DNA from: Methanobacteriota archaeon
GTDB lineage: Archaea > Thermoplasmatota > Poseidoniia > Poseidoniales > Thalassarchaeaceae
Direction: 5' to 3'
NCBI GenBank assembly: GCA_002730095.1
Contig: PBZE01000023.1
Location: forward strand, 1-37,934
DNA length: 37,934 nt
The position numbers and the translations under genes are program-made. Shown here piece after piece: positions 15,941 to 24,525 of the stretch; position 1 is the first letter of the stretch, and each line of letters opens with the position of its first letter. The notes under the pieces were generated by a model. That model was not told where the DNA came from, searched no databases, and was given only the letters and a program-made list of their open reading frames with translations.

Positions 15941-17938
15941 ATGGGAGTGCATGGCAGAGCTCTGCCCACGTTACTCGTCTTGATTTTCTTGACAGGAATT
16001 TTGGGTCCACTGTCGGTTGTTTCGTCGCAGCAGTCGAACTGTTGCTCGGATGATAGTTTCGAGTTGTTTCTGAGGGGCGATGCTGATTCTGGAGATTTGA
16101 CCCCATTTGAATCCGAGGTAGATGAAGGGGATTCGAAATTAGTAAATCAGGTTCTTCAACCAGTGGAGGTTGGAACTTGGAAAGTGGCATGGGGTATAGA
16201 TGGAGAATATCCTTCCGATAACTGGGACTTCAACGTGCACTACGAGGTGCAAGGTGCTGTTGGAGTTAACATCAATATGACTGTAGAAGTAAGAATAGGT
16301 GGCTCATTCTATGAGGGCGGGACAACTGGCATTGAGCCTTACCTAACTGGAGAGGGAGATGTACAGTCTGTTATAGAAATTGAATCTGGGGATGTCAGGC
16401 AGGATGATATCGTAGAGGTGTCCCTGATCGTGCAATTGTTGGGATTCAACCAGCCTGGTGATGACTCTGGAGTAATTTTTCACTGGGGTAGCTCTGATAA
16501 GCCTTCCAGTATTTCTGTTAAGATGCCCCTAGTGGAAATTGAGATGAAAGAAGCGAGTGTGAGTGGGAATCTTGTATACTTCCCGATCCTAATCTCATCT
16601 GGATTCGAAGATAGAATTTGGTCATCTTCCAGCGGAGTTTTTGAGGTTCAGAATATAGCTGTATCAGATAAGCCCGTTGCGACACTTGTGGATGGTGGAG
16701 TCGAGGTTACCTTTGTATGGAGCATGCCTGAGGGGGTAGAAAGTGGCTCATTCCTCACTGAATTTATACTAGAGCCGCAAAATGGCTTACAGATTGGAAC
16801 TAATATGACTCATTTCATAGAGTCAGGAGGAGATGATGGAGGAGGGGGTTCTTGGTATCCAGCTAACGAGCCACTAAGGAGTGGCGGATCGAATATACTC
16901 ATTGATGTTGATGCGGGATGGGACGGCAAGGAGGTAACAAAGAAGATATCTCTTGAGTTCGACGGTTCAATGTCACAGTGGATGAGATGGGGCTTGGATA
17001 ACATAGGAAATTCAAGTCTCGGATCTAGCAGTTGGTGGAGGAGTTTGAACTCATATTCGAGCTCGGTACCTGATTCTGACTACAATAATAAGATGGTTGA
17101 TAATTCTGAAATCAGCGCCCTTGAGGGCTATCTGACTGGATCTAATTCTGACTTGGAGTCATTCCTAACTAACGGACTTTTTATTGAGGCGGAGTCGATA
17201 ATTGGAATAGATCCATTCGAACTAGGTCCGACTCAAGTTTCAGTCGACTTAGGAGGGACGAGTGGGTTTAGTTCCGAGACAATAACCATCAGAATTTCAA
17301 CATCTTACTCATTGATGGAAGGAGAAAGACAACTTCTCATTGAGAGCTTTTCTAGGACTTCTGATGAGGAGTATTGGACTGGTATTTCTATTGACATTCG
17401 TATTGAGGGATCGATGTTAACTGATATTGGCATTGTTTCCGCAAGTGGAATCGAATACTCACATAGAAGATGGATAATTTCGGAGACCCTGGTCGTAGAT
17501 AACTCTGATTTAGACTCCGAGGATTCCTTCAGAGTTGAGTTCACTCCCTCTGGTAACGGACTCTTCAGTGTATTACTAGGATCAGGAATGATGGTTTTGA
17601 TTCTGAGCCTATCAATAGGAGCAGGTATGACAATGACCAGGAGGAGATCTAGGTTCCCGACAATGATTACAGTTGCCACACTTGGAATACTATCATTCTC
17701 GATTTACTTCCTAGGGCTACCAATGCAGATGGTTCTAGGAGTTGTGGCCAGTAGTGTCTTACTTGTCTTCCCGATATCTTTACTCTCTCCCAAGACAGGA
17801 GTTGGCGGAGTAAGTAATTCGAATGCTCCGAGAGTAAAATGTCCTTCTTGTGGCTCTATGGTCGTTGTGGAGTCCGATGTACGTCCATTGCGAATAACTT
17901 GCGACGGGTGTGGAAGTGTGATTAGGATAGAAGAGTGA
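15941..17938 (+). CDS. Secreted/membrane protein with C-terminal cytosolic zinc ribbon, function unknown
   Basis: This 665-aa protein has a signal peptide (LPTLLVLIFLTGILGPLSVV) and a long beta-rich ectodomain with a Gly/Asp-rich linker (SGGDDGGGGSW). Three closely spaced membrane helices lie between about 540 and 617. At the C-terminus a zinc ribbon has two CxxC pairs: CPSC at 634-637 and CDGC at 654-657. Three helices place the ribbon in the cytoplasm if the signal peptide is cleaved. No catalytic domain is recognised. Joining an ectodomain to an intracellular zinc ribbon suggests sensing or anchoring of a partner (inference). Its stop TGA directly abuts the stop of the convergent RecJ-like gene in the palindrome TGATCA. 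Confidence 0.8.
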   Translation: MGVHGRALPTLLVLIFLTGILGPLSVVSSQQSNCCSDDSFELFLRGDADSGDLTPFESEVDEGDSKLVNQVLQPVEVGTWKVAWGIDGEYPSDNWDFNVHYEVQGAVGVNINMTVEVRIGGSFYEGGTTGIEPYLTGEGDVQSVIEIESGDVRQDDIVEVSLIVQLLGFNQPGDDSGVIFHWGSSDKPSSISVKMPLVEIEMKEASVSGNLVYFPILISSGFEDRIWSSSSGVFEVQNIAVSDKPVATLVDGGVEVTFVWSMPEGVESGSFLTEFILEPQNGLQIGTNMTHFIESGGDDGGGGSWYPANEPLRSGGSNILIDVDAGWDGKEVTKKISLEFDGSMSQWMRWGLDNIGNSSLGSSSWWRSLNSYSSSVPDSDYNNKMVDNSEISALEGYLTGSNSDLESFLTNGLFIEAESIIGIDPFELGPTQVSVDLGGTSGFSSETITIRISTSYSLMEGERQLLIESFSRTSDEEYWTGISIDIRIEGSMLTDIGIVSASGIEYSHRRWIISETLVVDNSDLDSEDSFRVEFTPSGNGLFSVLLGSGMMVLILSLSIGAGMTMTRRRSRFPTMITVATLGILSFSIYFLGLPMQMVLGVVASSVLLVFPISLLSPKTGVGGVSNSNAPRVKCPSCGSMVVVESDVRPLRITCDGCGSVIRIEE

Positions 17939-18799
17939 TCACAACTTCCCATTTCTAATCAGGCCATCAATTATCTCTGATGCAGCGATTCTTTGATCTC
18001 TGCCATTCCAGATTGATGATGAGCTTCTTATCTGACTAGCCAAATCCGATTTCCAACCTGGGGCCATGATACAATTCCATACTATTTCTTCTAATCTGGA
18101 AGTTGAAGGGATTTTTTTATGTAGAACTTCCCTGCACATATGGGAGATCGACCTTGCCCTTCCCTCTTCACCCATTGAATCCCATCTTGCAGATATTTCT
18201 TTGAGATTTTCGGAATCAATAAAATCTAGATTTTCGACATTGGGGAGTGGAACTTCTGTTATTGGAACTACCCTTATGCTCCCCTCCAATCTTAGGGCAT
18301 CCTTGAGTGAAGCATAAACCGGGTCATATGTCATATCCATACATTGATGAATCCAATTACCAGAAATGGCCCATGGCCTCATTCTTCTGACATTGGATCC
18401 TGAGGGCGAGATTAGTTGAGCAATACAGTGACTAATCGAAACAGTTGTCAAGGGGCCGACTTTACTATCTCCCTGATGTCCCGAAAGTGCAATAGACATG
18501 GTTTCTGTCACTGTTAGAATATTGCGCTTAGAGTCCCAATCAACTCCCTTGCCCTCGTTAGTTGTATCAATTACTATGCAATTAGTCATTCCTTCGGAGA
18601 CAGTTCCCTCTATCCGCCTTCTATAATGAACCTTTGATTCAAGTAAAGCTGCCTCGATTGGGGCTATCGAGAGAGCACCCTGAAGATTGGCCTCCGAGAG
18701 TATTGTAATTGGGAGTTTCGAATCGATTAGTTCAGCGACTGCATTCCTTGTCGGAACTTCAATGGCAGAGAATAATTCTGCAGAGATAAGCTCGCGCAC
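17939..18799 (-). CDS. RecJ/Cdc45-like DHH-family protein with degenerate active site
   Basis: This 286-aa protein is not obvious at first sight, but its N-terminal segment ITILSEANLQGALSIAPIEAAL (residues 31-52) aligns by pattern with the DHH-family start, hydrophobic strand-HxDADGxxSAAI. The histidine and the two aspartates are replaced by E36, N38 and Q40, while G41 and S44 remain. A second strand, CIVIDTTNEG, and the segment PWAISGNWIHQ resemble the later VxDH and AxxGxxxD regions, again without catalytic residues. In many archaea the gene after rpsO is a RecJ-like DHH protein related to the GINS-associated nuclease and Cdc45, which supports the assignment. It is probably non-catalytic, perhaps a replication scaffold (inference). 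The start is GTG, preceded by a good AGGTGA site. Confidence 0.6.
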   Translation of the reverse strand: MRELISAELFSAIEVPTRNAVAELIDSKLPITILSEANLQGALSIAPIEAALLESKVHYRRRIEGTVSEGMTNCIVIDTTNEGKGVDWDSKRNILTVTETMSIALSGHQGDSKVGPLTTVSISHCIAQLISPSGSNVRRMRPWAISGNWIHQCMDMTYDPVYASLKDALRLEGSIRVVPITEVPLPNVENLDFIDSENLKEISARWDSMGEEGRARSISHMCREVLHKKIPSTSRLEEIVWNCIMAPGWKSDLASQIRSSSSIWNGRDQRIAASEIIDGLIRNGKL

Positions 18800-18802
18800 A
18801 AA

Positions 18803-18808
18803 TCACCT
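18803..18808 (-). promoter_or_regulatory. Shine-Dalgarno site deciding the GTG start of the RecJ-like gene
   Basis: Read on the minus strand, AGGTGA is followed by TTT and then GTG (18799). It is among the best ribosome-binding-site matches in the window and supports a GTG start for this downstream operon gene. Confidence 0.55.
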
Positions 18809-18840
18809 GAACAGATGGCAGTACAAATCTACTACTGTCA

Positions 18841-19296
18841 TTACTCGACCATTAGACGCAGTTGATCTCTCTTGTACTGCCAGTCACTGTCTAGCTTTTC
18901 ATTGCCCTTGTAGTATTTTGCAAGGCGTCGAATCTTTGACTCGCAAAGCTCCAACTGTCTCCTGTTATGCTTGTCTTTAGGATTGTTACTGAGATGGTCA
19001 ATTAGCCCCTGTGCCCTCCTCATCAGATTCATCATATCCTCGGGATAATTTGGCACGACTCCGTTTCTGGAAAGTATTTGGGAAATCCTCTCACCTGTAG
19101 CTAATCGAACATCGGGAACTGCGAATCTATCCCTGAGGATGGTCCCTATCATTGCATTTGAATGGCCTTCCTTGTTCAAATCTAATATGTGTGATTCAAT
19201 GACCTTCTTGTCGTTTTCTGACCACTTTGGAGGCTCACTAGAGAATGGCTTAGATGAGCCACTGGACCCTTTTCCGCCGGAATGCATGCGTGACAT
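18841..19296 (-). CDS. rpsO: Small ribosomal subunit protein uS15
   Basis: This 151-aa protein has the archaeal/eukaryal N-terminal extension beginning MSRMHSGGKGSSGSSKP, then the S15 core with GHSNAMIGTILRDRFAVPDVR and the C-terminal rRNA-binding helices (HNRRQLELCESKIRRLAKYYK). It binds the central domain of 16S rRNA early in 30S assembly. A TTAAAG sequence about 40 nt upstream could be its promoter, leaving a short leader with a GGAG-like site. It lies between arcS and the RecJ-like gene, all on the minus strand; rpsO-recJ order is a known archaeal arrangement. Confidence 0.96.
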   Translation of the reverse strand: MSRMHSGGKGSSGSSKPFSSEPPKWSENDKKVIESHILDLNKEGHSNAMIGTILRDRFAVPDVRLATGERISQILSRNGVVPNYPEDMMNLMRRAQGLIDHLSNNPKDKHNRRQLELCESKIRRLAKYYKGNEKLDSDWQYKRDQLRLMVE

Positions 19297-19365
19297 CTGA
19301 CAATCTCCGAGGGCGGCGACCTGCTCTCCCTCTTTAACGACTACGTAGGCATAATGCCTTGTTGG

Positions 19366-21144
19366 TCACAGTCTGTGACGTGCCTTGGCTAGTCTTCCAG
19401 GACCGTGTGGCCACTCCCACCCCGGTGCTACTGCCCTTGCACTTCCGATTAGCTTCTCATTCTGAGTTACCAAGACCTCGTCCCCCATTCTGATTTGTCC
19501 GACAAATGATTCGATATTCGTAGGGAAAACATCTCCTTTCCAGTCGTGCCCTTCGGAAATACTCACAGATGGAAATTTTCCGCTCTCTAACAAAAGGGGT
19601 AATGATTTCTTGGAAAATGCGAATCTTCCATCGCGTGGATTCCATTTGGCCAACTGTTCGTCATTCTTTGAGATACTCAATATGGGCAATCTCCCAGACA
19701 CATCGGCGCCATCAAGCCAATCATCGGTCCCATGAATGAATCTAGATCTAGATTTCATCAGTTCAATTCTATTCTTCTTTTCAGAAACATCCTGTAGATT
19801 CAATTTGCCTACTGCTTCTGATACAGAAATACTGAGTTCTGACAGAGATTCTTTTGATCCTGCAGTACCCAACCTAGTATCCTTGACGATGGCTGAACCA
19901 ATGCTAAGCTCTATTCCTGAGTGATTTATCACATAAGCGTAGTTGGACCTCCTGCAGATATCAGTAACCATTGAATTAATCATATCTAATTCATCCACAT
20001 CCCAGTCTCCAGTAACGGGGATATCGTAGTGTGCAGCGGGCCAAAGATCCTCAAGCTCCCTAGGAACTAACCCAAGGGGAGATGTGACCATAACCTGGTG
20101 TACCCTATTTGAAGAGATATTTTTGAGAAATCTGTGGTGACTTTGGGAAAGCCTGTATGGCTTTGTTGCGGAGCATGGCAACAGAACGAGTACTTCTGAT
20201 TGATGTGCAGGAGGAATGTGGAGATCACATATCCTAGACCTCCAATCATGGACTAATTTGTCCTTCCTGCTCATAGAAGAATTATACCTCATCCTCCTAC
20301 CTGAATTATCAACACTTGTCAGTATCGATGCATCGATATTATGATTCAATAATTGATCATGTCTCCTGAGCCTTTCCACAGACCTCGGACTTGAAAGACT
20401 AGATCTTTCCGCCAGTTCCCTAACTGTTCCGGATCTGATTGCCGACCTCAAGGATGCTATTGCCAGAGTCCAATGATTGATTTGGGAATCCATGCTAGAG
20501 TCTTCAGACAAGGAAGGGTCTGGGTCCCTTGGACCTTCGGAAGAAAGCAGGATTCCATTTGCGGATGCCAATCTAGATCTATTAAGATCGAAAAGATCCA
20601 CTCCCAGCCATGATAGAAGAGAACAGTTGTCTGGCCCTGAAATTCCAGGGGCCCAAATCAGGGATGCAGGGAATCTCCTTCTTATCACATCAATTGCCTG
20701 GGACAGCTTTCCGGCAGAGTTGGAAAGCTGAGGGGCATCGGTTATTGCGATTACCGAAGGCTGTTTTTCTGAGTCTACTAATGAAATGTCGTGGTGCAGA
20801 GATTGCCATGAAATTGGTAAAAATTCCTTACCTTTTCCAAACTCACCAGAATCCGAAGAAGAGAGGCTGGAAGGCAATACCAGTCCTTCGGATGATTCCC
20901 AACTATCGCCTCCATCGAAGGGATAGCAAAGATTTGCTCTAGTGGAAAGGATCAATTTGGAAGGGAGATTATTAGAGTCCCTTCTGAAGCTGAATGGGGC
21001 CAGTTCCACTGGGAGTTTGGGGTCGAATTCAGAGAGTATTAACCCAGGGGCCCATGACCCGGGATTATTCCTATCTCCAATCGAGAATAGCCTCGAGAAA
21101 CGGTTTCTAGAAACCACTTCTCTGGAGAGCGGCCTGTCACTCAT
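19366..21144 (-). CDS. arcS: Archaeosine synthase ArcS (TgtA2)
   Basis: ArcS acts on preQ0 at position 15 of archaeal tRNA, after the transglycosylase ArcTGT has inserted it, in the pathway to archaeosine. The 592-aa protein has a TGT-like but non-catalytic N-terminal domain (VIAITDAPQLSNSAGKLSQA, then WLGVDLFDLNRSRLASANG). The ArcS signature PCSATKPYRLSQSHHRF begins at residue 323, followed by VTSPLGLVPRELEDLWPAAHYDIPV. A PUA domain lies at the C-terminus (GDEVLVTQNEKLIGSARAVAPG). No ArcTGT gene is in the window. A TTCAAG box at -28 marks its likely promoter, back to back with that of the divergent gene at 21205. Confidence 0.92.
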   Translation of the reverse strand: MSDRPLSREVVSRNRFSRLFSIGDRNNPGSWAPGLILSEFDPKLPVELAPFSFRRDSNNLPSKLILSTRANLCYPFDGGDSWESSEGLVLPSSLSSSDSGEFGKGKEFLPISWQSLHHDISLVDSEKQPSVIAITDAPQLSNSAGKLSQAIDVIRRRFPASLIWAPGISGPDNCSLLSWLGVDLFDLNRSRLASANGILLSSEGPRDPDPSLSEDSSMDSQINHWTLAIASLRSAIRSGTVRELAERSSLSSPRSVERLRRHDQLLNHNIDASILTSVDNSGRRMRYNSSMSRKDKLVHDWRSRICDLHIPPAHQSEVLVLLPCSATKPYRLSQSHHRFLKNISSNRVHQVMVTSPLGLVPRELEDLWPAAHYDIPVTGDWDVDELDMINSMVTDICRRSNYAYVINHSGIELSIGSAIVKDTRLGTAGSKESLSELSISVSEAVGKLNLQDVSEKKNRIELMKSRSRFIHGTDDWLDGADVSGRLPILSISKNDEQLAKWNPRDGRFAFSKKSLPLLLESGKFPSVSISEGHDWKGDVFPTNIESFVGQIRMGDEVLVTQNEKLIGSARAVAPGWEWPHGPGRLAKARHRL

Positions 21145-21167
21145 GAGCCTGCGAGAGGAACTTTTCG

Positions 21168-21173
21168 CTTGAA
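21168..21173 (-). promoter_or_regulatory. TTCAAG box of arcS
   Basis: On the minus strand TTCAAG has its second T exactly 28 nt before ATG 21144, matching the box at other transcription-unit starts in this window. Confidence 0.45.
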
Positions 21174-21176
21174 GGA

Positions 21177-21183
21177 TTCTAAG
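21177..21183 (+). promoter_or_regulatory. TTCTAAG box of the gene at 21205
   Basis: TTCTAAG lies about 27 nt before ATG 21205, one substitution away from the TTCAAG-type box. It sits 3 bp from the oppositely oriented arcS box. Confidence 0.38.
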
Positions 21184-21204
21184 GCATGACTGTCTCGGAG
21201 TGCT

Positions 21205-23343
21205 ATGAGAGCCGCGCGGGCTATTGCGATTTCAGTAATTTTGTTGCTGACATTAATGCCCCATACCATATCTTCTGAAAATGATGGAGTGGTCACAATA
21301 TTAGAAGGACAGAGTGAAGATTCGGGGCCTTTTTGGATTCTTTTCACATGTAAGATTGAGTCATGCCCCGGAATGGAACTATTGATAATTGCTGATGGCG
21401 AGAGTTTTCACTCGTCGGACACCCATCATGTAGAGTGGAGTGGCATGTTTAACGAAACTATAGAATGGGAGTTAAGAGGAAGTGATTCTCTTGGCCCAGA
21501 AGATTTTGTTTTGAAATCGGTCTCCAGCACTGATGGAGGAATCGTGGAGGAGGGGGATCTCCCTGATATTGTTCCATCCCCGGGCCAGAATTCGGAATGG
21601 ATTTCTATTGAAGCTTCTTCGGAGTGTCAGCTGAATAGGTGTGATGAACAAGATTGGGAGGCAGATGGGGTATCTTTCACTGGGTCATTACAAAGCTCTT
21701 CGGACGATGATGCGATTTTGGTATCAGGGAAATTTGGGGACGTCGTTAAGATATCCGGAATAACCAGCAAGGACGCAATCGATATAGAACTCTGGTCCAG
21801 AGGCGAAACGAAGACTCTGATCAAAAGTATCTCATCGGTGGGCTTCGATAATGAACTGTTAGATTACCCAGGGGAATCGGAACTTTGGATTCGTGTCGTA
21901 CACTCCAGTGAAGGTAGTTTCTCCCCCTACGAGTTGAAGATTGTAAGGTATGAGGGAGACAAGGAGGGGCCTGAAGGAGGCGAGCTACAAAATCCGTGGG
22001 AATACAGCTATCCTTTATTTTCAAATTCTTCAATTGAAAGTGTGTTCCGCGGACATATCTCAACCAGCGATTTGGAGGGCGATTCGATTCTAGTCTCAGC
22101 TGGCTCAAAGATAATGGTAAATACAATTTGTGAATTTTCTGGAGAAATCTCATTGGATGTAGTGATTCACAAACTGGGTAACGAGAGGGATGTGATCCTA
22201 GAGGATTTAGATGCTTGCCCAGAATATATTCAGACTCCTAAATCGACTACAGGAGTAGAATTTAGAATGAAATCCGAGGGGCTTACTGGATGGTCTATTG
22301 ACGTGACTTCACACATGACTGGTGACGGCATACTAGAGGGCGATGCCCCTGACTTTCTTTGGAGTGAGACCGGCCCATCTGAATTTTGGACCTACATAAA
22401 ACCCGGACCTGGATCAATATCTGGAAGCCTTGGAATAGGAGATTCAGTAGATATCCATCCGTTGGAGATAACAGATGAAAATGGCTCTCTGATATTTATC
22501 AGACCAGAGATGGATTCTCCCGTCACATATCAGATACAGGAATTAAATCCTGATAGTTGGCAGATTTTGAATTACACTAATGGGTCAATTATTAGCATAC
22601 CGAAGGGCAATCATGCAATTAGAGTCGAGGGCCTCTCTCCGATACTTGGAGAGGTCGATTACGAATTCACGATCTTATATTTGGGAGAAAATATCCCTGA
22701 TGAAGGAGAATATAGGGACTTATCTCACCTATTCACTAACTTCTATATCTTAATTGGATTTCTAATGATTCTACCTTTGCTTGTAGTATTATGGTGGAAT
22801 AGGTCTACCATTCTACAGCGGCATTGGATTGCTAGGGATAATAAAAAACATGATTTGGAGAGATTGAAAATGCTCAGAAGAAGACTTTCGGAATCTATAG
22901 AAGACGTTTTAATTAGCCCCAGAGAGATAGAAAATGCACTAGGGAAATTGGGTGAAAGTCCATGGGATGGAATACTAGAAGAGTGGGGGAACCCCGATCT
23001 TAGGCATATGACTGATCAGATTGAGGTTTGTGCTTGGCGTCCTGTAGGCGTAAATTTCCTGATAATTGGAATCAGGACATTCGAAAAGATGTGGGAGTTA
23101 ACTGCAATAAATTTGAACTCTCCTGAGGGGACAAGCGTCGAAATAAGAGGAGTTGAACCTTCATATTTGTGTGAAGGCGGGGATGTCTTCTTGGATTCCT
23201 TAGAGCCCCATAGTAGAAAATTTTTGAGAGTTTCAATCGGGGGAACACCTTCGAGCATAGAGTTGGAGGTCTCTGGATTAGTTGATGGTGAGCCACTAGC
23301 GGCAGTTCCCAGAGAGGCTTTGTTGTGGAATGAAGAAGAGTAA
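21205..23343 (+). CDS. Secreted membrane-anchored protein with cytosolic coiled-coil and C-terminal domain, unknown
   Basis: This 712-aa protein starts with a signal peptide (AIAISVILLLTLMPHTIS). The beta-rich ectodomain has a few cysteine pairs and PPC-like repeats (for example DDAILVSGKFGDVVKISG and GDSILVSAGSKIMVN). One membrane helix lies near 510-531 (FYILIGFLMILPLLVVLWW). The 181-residue cytosolic part begins with a basic, heptad-like helix (HDLERLKMLRRRLSESIEDV) and ends in a beta-rich domain I do not recognise. Large inside and outside domains joined by one helix suggest a sensor or adaptor (inference). It is divergent from arcS (60 bp) and convergent with dnaJ, with 1 bp between stop codons. 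Confidence 0.8.
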   Translation: MRAARAIAISVILLLTLMPHTISSENDGVVTILEGQSEDSGPFWILFTCKIESCPGMELLIIADGESFHSSDTHHVEWSGMFNETIEWELRGSDSLGPEDFVLKSVSSTDGGIVEEGDLPDIVPSPGQNSEWISIEASSECQLNRCDEQDWEADGVSFTGSLQSSSDDDAILVSGKFGDVVKISGITSKDAIDIELWSRGETKTLIKSISSVGFDNELLDYPGESELWIRVVHSSEGSFSPYELKIVRYEGDKEGPEGGELQNPWEYSYPLFSNSSIESVFRGHISTSDLEGDSILVSAGSKIMVNTICEFSGEISLDVVIHKLGNERDVILEDLDACPEYIQTPKSTTGVEFRMKSEGLTGWSIDVTSHMTGDGILEGDAPDFLWSETGPSEFWTYIKPGPGSISGSLGIGDSVDIHPLEITDENGSLIFIRPEMDSPVTYQIQELNPDSWQILNYTNGSIISIPKGNHAIRVEGLSPILGEVDYEFTILYLGENIPDEGEYRDLSHLFTNFYILIGFLMILPLLVVLWWNRSTILQRHWIARDNKKHDLERLKMLRRRLSESIEDVLISPREIENALGKLGESPWDGILEEWGNPDLRHMTDQIEVCAWRPVGVNFLIIGIRTFEKMWELTAINLNSPEGTSVEIRGVEPSYLCEGGDVFLDSLEPHSRKFLRVSIGGTPSSIELEVSGLVDGEPLAAVPREALLWNEEE

Positions 23344-23344
23344 A

Positions 23345-24481
23345 TCATCCTCTTCTTCTAGAAGCCTCTTCTCTAATTCTTTCTTCTACGTTATCCAAAT
23401 TAGAACCAAGGATATCTGAAATCGACGAGATTGTCTTCTTTTGGTCCCTAGATAGTTTCTTGGGGATATCCAATTTCAGGACCACCATTACTGATCCCCT
23501 TCTTGAGCTTCCCTGAATAGGGAGTCCCCTCCCCTTTATTTCAATAGTATCACCTGGCTGAGATCCAGCACTGATGTTGACTACTAACGGCTTTCCATCG
23601 ATGTGCGATAGTTCAATTTTTGAGCCCAGTGCAAGATCTGAAAAACCCACGGGCAGGCCCATCAGCAAATCCGAGGAGTCCCTTTCAAACCATGGATGCC
23701 TATGCATCTCAATCTCGATGTAGAGATCTCCGGGAGCCCCATTTTCAGATCTTGAAGCGCCTCCATGCCCCCTCATCCTAAGTCTTACTCCTGATGAAAT
23801 TCCAGGAGGTACGGTGAACTTCACTTTCTTAGACTGTTGGGACATTCCCTGCCCACCACAAGAATTGCACGGATCTGGAATTATCTTCCCCCTTCCCTCG
23901 CAAGACGGGCAATCCGAAACTGCCCTCTGTGTGAATGGCCCTAGCCGTTCCAGTCTCTCTACTCTCCCCCTACCATCACATGCCGGGCAAATCTTCACTT
24001 TGTCAGGGGAATTTGATCCGGATCCATCACATTCAATACAGTTCCTCAGAGCCTGGATCTCTATCTCCTCCTCCGAACCATCCATTGCTACTTGGAAGGG
24101 CACCGTGTGTCGATAGATCAGATCATCTCCCTTGCTTGATCTTCTCCTTGATGACCCGAAGAATTGATTGAAGATTCCATCGAATCCTCCTCCAAAGAGA
24201 TCATCTAAACTAATGTTGACGCCTTGAAATCCCCCTGGTCCAAAAGGCGAGGAGCCGTGGCCACTGTGTCCAAATGTGTCGTACTTTCTCCTTTCCTCGG
24301 GATTGGATAAAATAGCGTAAGCTTCCTGAACTTCCTTGAATTTTTTCTCTGCCTCAGAATCGTTGGGATTTTTATCCGGATGGAATTTTCTTGCTAGTGA
24401 TCTGAATGCCTTCCTGATGTCGCCATCAGAGGAGTTCTTGCTAACTCCGAGAACCTCGTAGTAGTCCCTCTTCTCCGTCAT
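23345..24481 (-). CDS. dnaJ: Chaperone protein DnaJ (Hsp40, type I)
   Basis: DnaJ stimulates the DnaK ATPase and hands over unfolded clients. The 378-aa protein is complete. It has a J domain with HPD at residues 34-36 (RKFHPDKNP), a Gly/Phe linker (SSPFGPGGFQG), four CxxCxGxG-type zinc motifs (CIECDGSG, CPACDGRG, CPSCEGRG, CNSCGGQG) and the C-terminal client-binding beta-domains. This is the bacterial-type chaperone found in mesophilic archaea. No dnaK or grpE is in the window. It has its own promoter-like element, overlapping the end of the upstream zinc-ribbon membrane protein gene. Confidence 0.97.
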   Translation of the reverse strand: MTEKRDYYEVLGVSKNSSDGDIRKAFRSLARKFHPDKNPNDSEAEKKFKEVQEAYAILSNPEERRKYDTFGHSGHGSSPFGPGGFQGVNISLDDLFGGGFDGIFNQFFGSSRRRSSKGDDLIYRHTVPFQVAMDGSEEEIEIQALRNCIECDGSGSNSPDKVKICPACDGRGRVERLERLGPFTQRAVSDCPSCEGRGKIIPDPCNSCGGQGMSQQSKKVKFTVPPGISSGVRLRMRGHGGASRSENGAPGDLYIEIEMHRHPWFERDSSDLLMGLPVGFSDLALGSKIELSHIDGKPLVVNISAGSQPGDTIEIKGRGLPIQGSSRRGSVMVVLKLDIPKKLSRDQKKTISSISDILGSNLDNVEERIREEASRRRG

Positions 24482-24506
24482 CTTGTTACTGGCTGAGTAA
24501 GGGGTG

Positions 24507-24525
24507 ATTTGAATCGTTCCCTATT
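24507..24525 (-). promoter_or_regulatory. Putative dnaJ promoter: AATAGGG plus GATTCAAAT
   Basis: Read on the minus strand, AATAGGG (containing the stop codon of the upstream gene) is followed by GATTCAAAT. The TCAAA starts 31 nt before ATG 24481. The same 9-mer GATTCAAAT occurs before the gene starting at 25285. Confidence 0.45.
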
